The position numbers and the translations under genes were made by a program. Below, piece by piece: positions 37,501 to 49,400 of a DNA stretch of 64,000 nt. The first letter of the stretch is position 1, and the number at the start of each line of letters is the position of its first letter. Source of the DNA: Lagopus muta (Eukaryota > Chordata > Aves > Galliformes > Phasianidae); contig NC_064449.1 of assembly GCF_023343835.1 (NCBI RefSeq), positions 3,695,778 to 3,759,777 of the forward strand. The letters are read 5' to 3'. The notes beneath the pieces are model-generated. The model made no database searches, had not been told where the DNA came from, and was given only the letters and a program-made list of their open reading frames with translations.

Positions 37501-40500
37501 AGCAGTTCCTCCTAGAAAAAAAGCAAGCAGTTTGAATTCTCACCCAGACAAGATTTAAGTGACTCAAATATTTGTTCCAGACCACCTATTCAATGTAGCC
37601 ATTTCATCTGACAAGCCATGTTTCCCAATGTGTTAGTTCATTTCCTGTTAAATAACACAGTGAAAAGTTGAAATTAGTTTATTTTTCAGTTCTTTCACCA
37701 GTAGCCTTTGAGCAAACTATCCATTAATCAGGACCATACAGCTCACCTCCCATTAGCTCTGTCTACTGTGCTGGAGACAAGGTAATGCTGTTTGAGAATC
37801 AGGGAGTCTCACCTGTAACACTGATACACTGCAGGGTAAGTTACAGCATCATGATCAGCACAGAACAAATTTTAGAGTGTGATTTAGGTGCCAAGAGAGT
37901 ATTTCACTGAGTAACTTAGAATTCAGACAACATTTATATGAGTCAGTGTAGGACTCATATAATCCAGAAACCAAAGGTTTCCAAACAAATTAACAGTTTG
38001 AATGATCCTGAAAGCTGGTTTCTGAAAATAATTTGGAACTAGTCATACAGACTTGTATGACAAATCAGAATGACTTCAAGCATATGACAAAGCAGTAGCA
38101 GCAGTGCTTAGCAAGTAAATTCATATTTCTTCACATATCTACTCTACTATTGATGACAAGAGCAAAAGAATAAGTTTTACTCATGAACATTAACCTCAAG
38201 CCCACACTGACATGAAGTACTAAGCCTTACTAGGTCAGGTTGGACTTCATTAACACTTAAGGCTGTCTACACCAGCCTTGTTTACTCATCCATTTCCATG
38301 CACAACTTAGCTTACAAGCACAACAGATATACTGACATTGGAGCCAGCAAGTTTTCAAGATGGAATGAAAATTGCTGTGTTCAATGCTATGCAAGATTCA
38401 GTTTGTAAAAATAAAAGCATTACACAACATCAATTACTAAAGCAGATCTGGAAATTCCAGACAAGCTTGCCATTTCTGACCATCACCCATTACAAAATAT
38501 CACCTATAGTTTATTCTACCCAAGACAAATTGATGCTGATTGATATTTCAGTTTTACACTTCCTACCAGCTACCAAACACACTCTTGAGTTGATAGCTGT
38601 GCACCCTGACTAGCCAGCCATTTCAGGGAGACTGGCAATCTCCCTCTCACTGAAGCTTGCCACATTCAAAAAGCTCTTATGGTGTGATCAGTGCTTTGAA
38701 TCACATAGAGTTACACATAGTAAAGATGCACATCTCTAACTGTTTACATATCTCCTGTAGATGGCCTTTCTTCAACCTGCCTCCCTTCTAACAGTAGACA
38801 CCACATCAGCCATACTGAAGAAGGCTCCGTCATCTAAGAGTAAAGCATTTACACAACAGCTTTCACATCATCATCCCCATGCATCTAAAACCAGATCAGT
38901 GGCTGCACTAACAAGCACTAACAAAGCTGCCAAGTTTTACCCAGGTACCATAAAATGTACTTCCTGAGCACAACCCTGTACTAGTCCTCAGCAAAACGAG
39001 TTCTTCCCCAGCACCATCTGACAACCTGGACAGCAAATATTTAAACAGAAGGAGGCTGGACTCTCTGCCCACAGCCTCCCAAAATAAACATTGATCTACG
39101 AGGAACATCAATGCTGTAATACTATCATAGTCTGATGTAGGTATGAGGACTATTGACAACACTGTCCAATACCAGACTTGGAAATTCACTATTTTGTTGG
39201 CCACGAGAGGGAGTTCATAGACTTCAAACAGATTTCATTGCAACTTTTCTACTGAAGTCAAGAGCATTTCATTTATGAGCTGCACACCCTGGAGCAACAG
39301 CTTCTAAAGCACTAGAAGACACAGCCTGGAATAGACAACATCTTGTCTTAAGAGTAGACTGATGACAGCACTTCCACAGTGCAGCTTATTTTGTTCCTTT
39401 GTTCATTTTTTTTCTTAATTCACACAACAGTGCTTGTAAGGAAAGAGAAAAAGGTATTTTTAGCTGTCACTGAACACATGTTCAAGCAGTTCACAAGGAC
39501 TCATCACATGAACCAGCTGTTGTCCCACTGTAAAATAATCTAAATTATTAGAGGAGCTCTCTCCCTACTCTAAATCAGCAGCACATGCCCTGAAGCAGTG
39601 TCCTTCCCACCCCTGAATAGTACTAAACTGATCATGTGAAAACCACTTATGCTGTCAGTGATATCAAACAAAACAGTTCACCAAAAGAAAAACAGCAGTA
39701 TTGGGCAAGATATTTTAAGAGAGTCAAGAAGGGTGAGAAATCAGACTCTTTGGAAACCAACAGATAATAGACTGGTGCTTTCTGGCACTAATTCTGCCAC
39801 TTTATTCTGATCAGAACTACAGGCAATAACAATACTGGATATACAGCTGCACTGCTTTATTCACATACTAAGCACCAGCACTGAGTACAGACCAAAAAAG
39901 CACTCAACTTGCAGTTGCATTCAGTTTCTCTTTCTATGAGGAGCTGAACAATACCAAGCAAGGACAGGCACAGATTTTCTAACAGGCAGTTTAAAGATAA
40001 CTCCTCTCCTCCACTTCAGGAATAATTCAATATCAAGTTCCAAACACTACTACCCTCTGCATCTTCAGTTAAGATGTACATCTCGTCTAAGAAAAGGGAG
40101 GGAAAGAGAGAGCCATACTATTCCCACATCAGTTTTGCCACTGTGACACCAAGCTGCTTGGCTTCTTTCTAATGTCTAGTCAAAATAAGGCAGCCCTGCT
40201 ATCTCAGCAGGGCAGAGTCTCACTGATAACTTTTCTCCTTTTAAAAAAATACACAATCTCTAAGAATAAAACAGTTCTGTATTTCTCAAGTAAGATAACA
40301 CAATCAGCAGCAGCAGCATGCTGTCTCACTCTGTTCCACACTTTGAGCCATTTGCTGTAAAACAAGTTAATAGATTTCTACACAAAGCAGTGACCACCTG
40401 TTCCCACAGCTTTCAGCAACAGGAAAAAAAAAAAACAACTGCCATTAAAAGTTTTCTAAAAGCATGTTTCAGCAGTGATACCAAAAGCCCAAACAAAATT

Positions 40501-41165
40501 TGAACATTAAGCCCCACAGTATATTAACTCCATATTGAAAGGATCTTTATTTGCAAGTTAGTCAATACACTGAGTATAAGAACAATGGTTATCATAGCTA
40601 AATGTGAGCACCTGTGCTAAAGCTTTCACACTGAGCACTAGTTAGAATCACATGTGAACATGCTTCTAAAACCTCACTATGAGCAACTGCAAGTAAAATT
40701 ACAAAAGGCATCTCAACAGGCACAGACTGAAGCTGCAATTACATCTGGTGGGCTGTATGTTGTAAAGAAATTGGCCAATTTAAACTAACACTGCTGAAAA
40801 TAGAACTATGAAGCACAAATGCTGAGAAAAGCTAGAAGAGCAGCATGCTTCAGCCTCTCCAGCACACGCTCCAAAGTGCTCAGGTACTACAATAAAGCAG
40901 TGGTAACGAAACGTCTGTTGAGGACAGGGCTGTGCAGCTACATCACAAATAAGTGTGCCCTGTGTCCTCCAGCAAGTCCTGACCCACACAGAGGCTGCTT
41001 GCAACCATGCTCTCCCTCCTTCGTTACCCGCGGCCAACAGCTCCGCGCACAACTTCCACAGGCACTTACTTTCGTATAGCGATGGGGGTATTTCGTCGCA
41101 GTTCTGTTCAATTCCAGAAAAGCATCACCATTCTCAGCTTCTGTTATGCCTCCTCTTTTATCCAT
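22567..41165 (-). CDS. EIF4ENIF1: EIF4ENIF1 (4E-T), eIF4E-binding transporter and P-body scaffold
   Basis: Shuttling protein that binds eIF4E, represses translation and scaffolds P-bodies with DDX6, LSM14 and PAT1B. Eighteen coding exons on the minus strand: 41165-41070, 37511-37438, 36648-36521, 35980-35685, 35116-34915, 33488-33313, 32158-32023, 31696-31517, 29490-29261, 28425-28357, 27465-27282, 26633-26554, 26185-26046, 25870-25786, 24909-24777, 24066-23728, 23514-23350, 22793-22567. They total 2940 nt, 979 codons plus TGA, close to the 985 of human, with every phase compatible. Motifs: canonical 4E-binding YTKEELL (30-36), basic stretch KRFRREFGDSKRVF then RKRTRRR (253-259), IEL (236-238), EFDFNEFF (306-313), and the conserved C-terminal WFGSDVLQQP. 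It is mostly disordered, as is typical. The chosen start, MDKRGG, has GCC before ATGG, a strong Kozak match. Confidence 0.97.
27630..28166 (-). mobile_element. Mariner-type transposon, internally deleted copy 2
   Basis: Same family as the copy at 9600-10130 but in the opposite orientation, inside the EIF4ENIF1 intron between exons 28357-28425 and 27282-27465. The right terminus is clear (TTTCATAGCAACCCTTG followed by TA at 28167-28168). The left terminus near 27630 is decayed and its TA is not visible. The body aligns by eye with the reverse complement of copy 1, including the junction of transposase start and tail. It is more diverged than copy 1 at its termini. Confidence 0.85.
28911..28934. 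repeat. Poly(T) tract
   Basis: T8-C-T15 in an EIF4ENIF1 intron. It reads as poly(A) on the gene's strand. No retroposon body is recognisable. Confidence 0.9.
33705..33825 (+). mobile_element. CR1 LINE 3' end fragment, old
   Basis: In an EIF4ENIF1 intron, opposite to transcription. It keeps CR1 tail wording such as CATTTAGATAACGCTGTCAG, GTCAGGGAGTTGGACTGGAT and CTCCTTCCAACAGAA. Diverged and 5'-truncated. Confidence 0.75.
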
Positions 41166-41193
41166 GGCTACGTCAAAGCCTTTAACCATGGAC
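41070..41193 (-). CDS. EIF4ENIF1: EIF4ENIF1 first coding exon
   Basis: Acceptor TTTTTCGCTAG|GTCC at 41194, donor ACGAAA|GTAAGT with the exon ending at 41070. The start ATG is at 41165; an in-frame ATG at 41189 would add eight residues (MVKGFDVA) but has the weaker context GGTCCATGG. The exon ends at K32, in the middle of the YTK|EELL eIF4E-binding motif. A 5' UTR exon must lie upstream, probably ending at the GAGGG|GTGAGA donor (exon end 41553); that junction is inferred. Confidence 0.85.
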
Positions 41194-41199
41194 CTAGCG

Positions 41200-42700
41200 A
41201 AAAACAAACGAAACACTTCATTTGGGAACGCGCGTCGCCGCGTCAGGAGCAAACACTCCGGGCCGGAGCAAACCCCGCACCCAGCCGAGCAGACAGATAA
41301 CCGCGCAGCACAACAGCACAAGGGCTCTCCGCTCCCTCGGCTCCATCGGAGCGGCTCCCCGCCCGGCCCGGCCCGCCCCCCGCAGCGCAGCGCCCGGCTC
41401 CGGAGCGCCCTCGGCACGATTCGCCCCGCGGCCCGGCGCGGCGCAGAAGGAGGCGCGGATCTCCTCACGGCGCCGCGTTCCGCTCGAGGCCTCGCGGTCG
41501 CCCGCGGCGCTTCCCGCTCCGGCTGCGCTCCTCCCCGCTCTCCCGCTCTCACCCCTCGGGCGCTTCACGCGCACCGGGCCGGCTCCGCGCCCTGCCCGCC
41601 TCCGGCCCCTCCGCGGCTGCCTCGCGCGCCCGCTCCCTATTCGCCCGACTCTGTCTCTCCTCAGCCGCCGTAACCGGGGCCTTCCGCCGCCCGCCCCGCA
41701 CCCATTTAATGGCCCGCGCGCAGGCGCGACGGAGGACGCTCGAGGCCGGGCTCCCCCGCGCGGCGCCTGACTGGAAAAGCCGGGCACGGCGCGGGGCCGA
41801 GCCACCTCTTCCACCGCCAGCTGCCCGCCATCGCCCCACGTCTCGTCCCGCCGTTGTCTTTCCGCGCCGAGCGCCGCGCCGGGTGAGCGAGAGCGGGCGG
41901 TGCCCCGAGGCCCGCAGGCGGCCGGGCGGGCAGCCCCGAGGGACGCGGCGCCGCCACGTGCGGGCGGGGCGGCGGAGCGGAGCGGGGCGGGAGCGGCGCC
42001 GCGGATGGGAACGCGGCTCCGGCGGCGCTGCGGTGCCGATCGCGGGCGGGGGGACGGCCCGGCACGCGTCACCGCAGTCGGCGGCGGAGACGCCGTCCTG
42101 TCAGCGCCTAACGGTGTAATGCGAATTAACGGATACCCGAGGCAGAAATTCCCTACAATAAAAGACGGCGTCGCTCCGCTCTGCCCCTGCCGCAGCGCTC
42201 CGGCGCTCCCCTCGTAGCGGCACTCCCCTCGTAGCGGCCCGTGGCCCGCGATCGGCCGCCGCTCCTCCGTGCCGCCAGGGGGCGCCGCGCTGCGCGGGCG
42301 GCACTCCGGCCTCTCTCAGTAGTGGTGGGCGGGGCGCGGCGGTGAGGGGCCGCCGTGCGAGGCTGGGCTGTGTCGGGGCTCCGTCCCGCGCTGTGAGGGG
42401 ACGCGCCGGGCTGCGGCGCTCCGGTGAGGGTAGAGGGCGAGGGAACGGGCTGGAGGCGGTATGGCGACCTCGGCCCCGGGTGAGGGCTGGTAGCTTCGGA
42501 GCTGCGCGTCGGCTTTCTGCGGTTCTCGGCCGTTTGTCCGGAAGCGCAAAAAGCGCTCGGGTTCTGCATCCTCTCTGCTGTGGGGAATTTCGTGCGGGAG
42601 GAGCGGCCCCGCCTCTGAACGGCTCGAGGCTCTGAGAGGTCGCTGTGTGGCGCAGCCCGGCCAATGCGCGGCGTGGGCTGGGGGCTGAGGGGCCCTTCTG
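41200..42700. promoter_or_regulatory. Bidirectional CpG-island promoter, EIF4ENIF1 / SFI1
   Basis: About 1.5 kb of dense CpG between the divergent 5' ends of EIF4ENIF1 (minus) and SFI1 (plus). It contains GC boxes, an E-box CACGTG at 41955-41960 and NRF1-like GCGCGCAGGCGCG near 41714. No TATA box serves either side. Start sites are inferred near 41.6-41.7 kb and near 42.3 kb. Confidence 0.75.
42300..42479 (+). other. SFI1: Predicted SFI1 noncoding first exon (5' UTR)
   Basis: GC-rich segment ending at a good donor, CCCCG|GTGAGG (last exon base 42479). The 5' edge is not defined. It holds an ATG at 42461 which, joined to the next exon, gives a ten-codon uORF. The exon is inferred, since the SFI1 coding start at 43425 follows an acceptor and needs an upstream exon. 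Confidence 0.5.
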
Positions 42701-43137
42701 ACCCGTTCTGGGAATTCAGCCTGGCTGCAGCAAGGTGTTCTGGCACAACTTCAATCTTACACGTTGAAATCTGTGGGTGCTGGGCTTTGTACAGAGCCTG
42801 ACTTTCTGTGATGCCCAGAAGTTCACTGTTTGATTTGTTTTCTTGTGTTTGTGGATGCTGGAGGTTTCTAAAAAAATGGAGTCAGATTGGTTAGGTAGTG
42901 ATTTTCTATCCCTCGATTGGCCCTGTGGTCATCTGTTCCACTTTACACCATCTTTCTAGCACAGCTTTACCCAGGCACAGCTTCTGTCATAGGGTTCACA
43001 TGATTATGGCTGTTTATTGCCTACGGATCCATGAGCAAGGCTGCGAGTGTGCAGGTGGATGCTTTCCATGTTCAACATCTAGAAATACACAATGTTCTTT
43101 GTATATTTAGGTGGGGTGAGTGGAGTTCCTGTCATTC

Positions 43138-43340
43138 TGCAGATACAGAGTGCATGGGATGAAGCAGCTCCCTGTGAGGACAGGCTGAGCTGAGACTGCA
43201 GCATGGGGAGGAGAAGCTGTGGGGAGAGCTGAGAGCAGCACTGCAGTATCTAAAGGGGCTGTAAGAAAGAAGGGGGCAGACTCTTCAGCAGGATGTGTTG
43301 TGATGGGACAGGGGGAATTGGTTTCACTTCATGAGTAATC
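43138..43340 (+). mobile_element. CR1 LINE fragment (part of ORF2 3' region)
   Basis: Just upstream of the SFI1 first coding exon. CR1 wording includes CCCTGTGAGGACAGGCTGAG, GGGGAGGAGAAGCTGTGGGG, CACTGCAGTATCTAAAGGGG and GATGGGACAGGGGGAATTGG. The fragment is broken and noncoding. Confidence 0.88.
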
Positions 43341-43406
43341 AGAACAAATTTCTTTATCCAAAGCTACACAACAGCTCGGTGCAGCGAATGCGTTTATTTC
43401 CTGCAG

Positions 43407-43444
43407 CCTTGGGACTGTAGCAAAATGGAGAAATCCAAAAGCAG
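43407..43444 (+). CDS. SFI1: SFI1 first coding exon with uORF stop
   Basis: Acceptor TTCCTGCAG|C, donor AGCAG|GTAAGC. The coding start is at 43425 and only 20 coding bases lie in the exon. A TAG at 43418-43420 ends the predicted uORF from the first exon four bases before the ATG. Confidence 0.75.
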
Positions 43445-46400
43445 GTAAGCAATAATAGCATGCTTTTTTGTTAAAGACCTTGGCTATTAATTTTATGATG
43501 ACATCTTATAAATTCAGCAAGACAACAGACGTCTATTTTCATATGGATGTTTATTGGTCTCTATGGAATGTTATTAATCAGAAAGTGTTCCTCTTCAAAT
43601 GTAAATAAATAAAAAGCTCACGAGTAACCAGATGACTTCATGGGTTTATGTTATCATAACGCTATCAGTAAAAGCAGTGTTCCTTAAGCAGTGTGTCTGC
43701 TGCTTGGGTAAACATACAGAAATTTTTGAATTTGAAAGTTCAACTAAGTTTGCCTTAGAACAGTTCAGAAGGTTTTAGAGGAAGTTGGGCCTTGTAGATG
43801 TGTACAAAAACTTGTGCTGAAAGCTCTTGCAGGTAATTTTACAAGCGCTTGAACTGAAACTCTTCAAAGTGGATACAGCTGCCCTAACTGCACATCTTCA
43901 GATGCACAGAATTCTTTTGTCAGCTGGATGGGCCCCACCTCCTATTGAAGACATTCAAATAATGTTTTATAGAAGAGGAATTTATTTCTTTTGCAAAAAG
44001 TACATTTTGTTATTGTTTCATGGGCTTTGTTTTAGCTCCTTGCAGCACACAGAACAGTCCAAAAATCCCCTGTTTCCTCCTACGAGGTTTTTACTATTAA
44101 ACTACTGGGTGTTGGTTGTTTGTCCATTTTCAGTGGTGTATTGTTAGTGCTGTGCAAACTTTCTCAGCTGATCTCCTGCAACTTATTGGTGTGGATTGTT
44201 CCAATGACTTTGTGGAAGCAAGACTTTTTCAGGCTGCAGCCGTGTTTTTCCTAGCTCAGTTCAGCTGATTGCTAGGGTGAGACTTGAGCCCATTCGATTC
44301 TGTTGCCTGTTACGGAGCTCAGGAATGTTTGTTGTCCTAATGTGCAAATTTTTGTGGTGACAGCAGTATTTGTTTGGGGAAAGGCTTCAATACAACTGGT
44401 CCAGCAAGTTTCATCTGGTTGGATTTTCTTTATTATTCTTGTTTTCCAAACCATGTGAAACTAGATGGACAGTTATGTTTCATTCTGCTTTTTTAGTGGT
44501 TGAATTTGTGAAAACAGGCAGGGTGTCAGGGAAACATTGTAGTATCGTGTAGCTGTCAGCTTCTACATGCAATTGCATGCTTTTGTAATATATTAAATTT
44601 ACTGAAATCATTGCATTAGTGTAGCTTTGTGCAAAATATTTCTCTTTTTCTTTTTTTTCTTTTTTTTTTCAAGATTAAAGCCTGGCAAGGTCCGTGTCAT
44701 TCAACTGCTGCCTCGGCCTGAGGTGCGTGCAGCTGGACAATCCATTGCTCGCCTGTCTGTCAGGCAGTTTCAGGACAGATGTGATGACAGTCTGGATCAA
44801 GTTGGGTATGCCCAGAGTCAGGGAAGAAGGTTAAAAGAATTCCAAATCAGGTGATAAAGACATTATATATCTTTTACTGAGCACAGCAGGGGGCTCACAC
44901 ATGGAGAAGTGTGGTTTTAATAGTATAAATGGGGCTCAAGCAGAGGTCTTACTCTTTGGTATTTCTTGTGGTAACCTGAGGATGTGTATTTGCTCAGATT
45001 TCCTACATTTCTGATTTTCTAATGTCAAGTTTAACAATGGCTGTTGAACAGCATGTGTTGCTAGAAGCCTGTCGAGGTGTAATAATTTAATCTTGCTCTT
45101 CTTTCTCTTTACTTTTGTTTGTTGAAGTAATTTTGACTAAAATGGGGTAGTAATTATTTATAGATCAAAAGCGTGGTATTTTGTTCAAGTAGTGGAGCAG
45201 CTGCTCAGGCTTGCTGAAGGAGGGAGGCCCTCTGCGTGGCAGTGTGCTGTAATTGCTGTGTGTCAGCTCTGTTGCTTATTGGGCCATCTCTGAACCAGTT
45301 ATTTCTTAACACCGTTTGAAAACAGGGCCGATGGTATCGCAGTCACAGACTGCCATGTTGAGCTGGTGCCTGTAGAGGCAGAACTGTGGGGGAGGTGGGA
45401 TCAGGGGTAGATGATGGAGTGGCCTAACTGTTCTGGAAAGTCTGATACAGCTGATTCACTGCAGAGAAACAGTAATGTTACCTCCTTAAAGCACAGAACA
45501 CACCCCAGTTAATCAGCAGCCTGATATTTCGTATCCCTGCAGGCAAGTGGGCTGCTTGAAAACACCTCGGCTTTGCAGTGGTGCACTGACCTCTCTTTAT
45601 GCTGGATGAGTAGTTCTGTTTAAAGGTACTAATGTCAGGCTGTAAATATTTTGTATGTGCCCCTGATCTCTGTAAAATCAGACCCGTAGTGTTATTACTG
45701 ACATTATAACTAGCCTTAGTTCCTGTTCTTACTGCTGCCTGGGTGTTAACAGGGGAAGAGTACAAAGATTCTAAGCTTTCCTTCTGTTTCAGTTACCTAG
45801 AAAGGAAGTTCTTCTATCTCTGGGCAAAAAGGACATTTGGACAAGTTCTCCCTTCCAAAGCCACGTAAGTGAAGTTCAATGGATGAAGTGCTATGGATTT
45901 TTGTGTTTTTGGTGGTGCTTGTTTGTTTGGGGGGTGTTTATTGTTGTTTTTTAAATATGGTTTAGTACTGTAACTTTGGGCTAAGAGTCTACTGGCTGAC
46001 AAGAAAACACTTGGATGTCTGTTGAGGTAATTTGAAGATTTTCTTTGGATGTTCTTCTTGCTTCTGCTTTTTTTAATAGCTTTTTTTTTTTTTTAACATT
46101 TGTGGTTAAAGCTTACTTATTAAATTCAGAGGAACTGTGTTGTCTTGATGAAATTCAACTGTGCATGCATACAGATGATGGGGTATGATTATAATACCTG
46201 CTTTAAATTTAATGATGTTTCAGATTTATACCTAATCTCGAACACAAACAGATCTTCAGTTCATTTTAGTGCTTGAAGTATTGTTTTTAGCATGTCTACA
46301 TACGTGCATCTGACTTTGAAATTGTTTGGCAAATGATTCGCTTCTGTTGTAGGTGTTCTATCAGCTACTAAAAACCAACACTTTGATTCTCTTTTCTTGT

Positions 46401-49400
46401 TTAATTTTAATTGGCGTGTTCATTCTTGCTTCACCACACCCTTGGGAACCGGTGCAGCTCCCAGTGGGAAGAGCTGCGTTTGTTACGGTCGGAGCGAGGC
46501 CCAGCGGCTCCTTGTCCACTTCCATTGTGCAGCACTGAATGCCTCCTGCCCTGCCTCAGTTGCTGAACAGAAGCTGTTCTGTGAACCTTTCTGCCCTTCC
46601 ATCCCATACGCTGAATTTGCATTGCTCGCTTCAGCTGCATGTAAACTCAGGACAGTGATTCCTCCCTCCCTTCCTCCCTTCTTCCCTTCCTCCCTTCTTC
46701 CCTTCCTCCCTTCCTTCCTTCCTACCCACCTACCCACCCACCTACCTACCTACCTACCTGCCTACCTACCAAGGAAGATGAGTGGAAATACATTTTCTGA
46801 TGTTCAACAAGGGATGTAAACAGTGATTAACTGCCTCCTTAGATGTAGGACTTCCTGGTTCTCATGGCTTTTATTTGTGATGTTCTGTTAGTGCACCTAA
46901 TCAAACAAATAATGTATAGCTCATTTCTTTTTTTCTTTTTTCCCTGCTTGAGTGCTTGGAATGGCTTAGCATCTTGGCACAGGGTAGGTAGCTGTGAATT
47001 GTGGGAGGATCCGTGCGTGTTTCAGTGAGGAGCATAGATGGCTTCTGAACCTGTTGATGTGGCCCATTTCTTAAAGGTCATCTGGGCTTGCTGAGTGCTT
47101 TGTATTTGCTCCCCTGTGTTTGCATGGGTCCTTCCATTTTCCTTCTCTTCATCCAAAATAAAAATAGTCAAGAAGATTTTGGGAAGTATTCATATTTGAG
47201 TTGCTGAGGCTTTCAGCTTCATAAACCAAGATCAGATGATCTTGACCACATGGAAGAATGTTTCAGCTCCACTCCTCTATCTGAATTTTCAGTTGTTCAC
47301 AATTCAGTAGAAATGTAGCATCACTTCTTACCTGGTCAGGTGTGATGATTAAAGTAGGGTATAAAAATAGAGGCTGCTCTACTGGAATTAAATGATTTGA
47401 AGGTCAAATGGAACTTGTAAATCTGTTCTGTGCTTTAGCACCCATGTGGAAGGAGAAGTGATGTACATTACCTGTGTCAAAACCGAGGTTGTTAGTTTTT
47501 AAGCCTATTTAAATGGTCTCTGGGAAGATTTTAAATTTAGGATGACTTAAGATCAGCACGCTGCTTCTAAGAATACAGTGCAAATATCATTGCATTATAA
47601 AATCAATAAATAGCGTTTGTATTTATTTCAGTATCTTAAACTAAGAACAGAATTGGGCAGGGACCACGTGTGCATCATTGTTTATCACTGGGGCCAGTGG
47701 TGTGATCTTTAAAGCAGAACTGAGCAAAAAGGATGTCAGTTGTTCATATGTGTCAGGTCAACTGGCACTCAGATATTTGGCAGATCAGTCAGTGTCTGCC
47801 TTTCCTTTCTTGACTATAAGAATCAATGAACCAATTGCTTCTTGTCATTTAAGTATCACAGTAGTGTAGCATTTCTAAAATGCAATAGATGCTGTTAGGT
47901 TACTCAGATAAGATTAGAAAATCTGTATTAATATTATTCATATTTAACCTTGAAAACAAACCTGAAATTTCTCTTGTAAATCTTTAATCTGTGCAGATGC
48001 CTGTATGAGCAGCAGATCCTTCGAAAAACTTTCAGAGTGTGGAGGGAATGGTGGGTTGTGTGCAGAGAAAGGCAGCTCAGCCTCAGAGCAGACAGCCATT
48101 ACAGGTTTGTCAAGTTACTTTCTATCACTGTACATAAATGGTAATATGAGCAACTGGCATTAGGTGCTGAAGAAGTTACTAGTAGCTAAGTAATACCAGT
48201 AGTGCTTCTAGGTCAAGTGCAGTGTCTTTGTTGCTTGTTTTTAATTTATCTTTCTTCCTATCTCTTTAAATTTATTTTCTTAGGGTGAACCCAAAATCTC
48301 ATATCCAGCATATCTTTAGAATGCGGCTGACCTTGAAAGAATCCCACTTCTAGGCACTGGTAGCTATTTTACCAAATAACTTCTTTCATTTTTCAGGCAC
48401 TTTCTCCACAGTTTGATATTCAGGGCTTGGAAAGCCTATGTATTCCAACAACGGGGAAAGAGGAACAAATATTATGTTGCAGAGTCTCATGGTAAGTGTA
48501 AAAGGGGCAGTAACTACTTTTGTTTGGGGGCACACTGAGATGGGAGCTACCAAAGGGGAAATATTTGCACAGAATCTGTCCCTTGAATGTGTTTGCATTT
48601 ACCTTCTCCACCGTATGAGGGTGTAATGCTTTCAGGTGCAGATGGTTGTCTGGCTAAAACTGCCAGAGGGGTTTCTTTTGGTGCACTGTGTAAGGATGTT
48701 GGTGAATAAGCTTAAGGGTCTCTCCATCTGGTCTGAAATGCATTGTTATGTTTGCTTGTGTTTAACTTTATCACTTTATCACATCACCTATTCAAACAGA
48801 TATTTTTGACTAGAATGCTATTGGAATTCTCTACCAACCATGGCAATAGAAATAAGGCATTGATTCCCTGTGCTTTTTTTCTCCTGAATTCATGATTCCT
48901 TTCAGCTTCTGCTGTGCAGCAGAAAAGAAGCCCAAACTTCTGAAGTTCCTTTTGCCTTATGAAGCTTCTTTGCTCTGCACTGGATGAACTACTGATGAAG
49001 TTGCCTGTATTGGTTGCAACTTCCTTCAGTGTCAGGGAATGTTCTTCCTATGGAAGGGAAGATGACCTCCTTTCAAAGATTTGTGATGATTTTTATTCTG
49101 GGCCAATTTGCAAGATGTTATTGTGTCTATTTGGATACGAATGTTGTCCCAGGATACAAGATAGACTGTCATCTTGAGAAACAACCAATACACTGTCTGA
49201 AGTTCCTTTTCTTTTTCTTTTTCCTGAGATCAGAGTAATTACAGAAGTAGCTGTTTGTTACTTAGTCAAAACAATGGAGAAGTGACCTGTTTAAGATACG
49301 TGAATGCTTGATTCATAAGATGACAAAGAAATCTTAAAATAAATAAATAAAAGAGTATTTTTTTGAGGTGTAGATGTGAAGTAGCATAAAATCAGTTCTG

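Noticed and set aside
41218-42746. Long ORFs on both strands over the EIF4ENIF1/SFI1 island
   Set aside because: Same compositional artefact; no domain and no splice logic beyond the two first exons discussed.
46397-46819. 140-residue plus-strand ORF in an SFI1 intron
   Set aside because: Its second half is a microsatellite translation (LPTHLPTHLP), and it is not in SFI1 phase.
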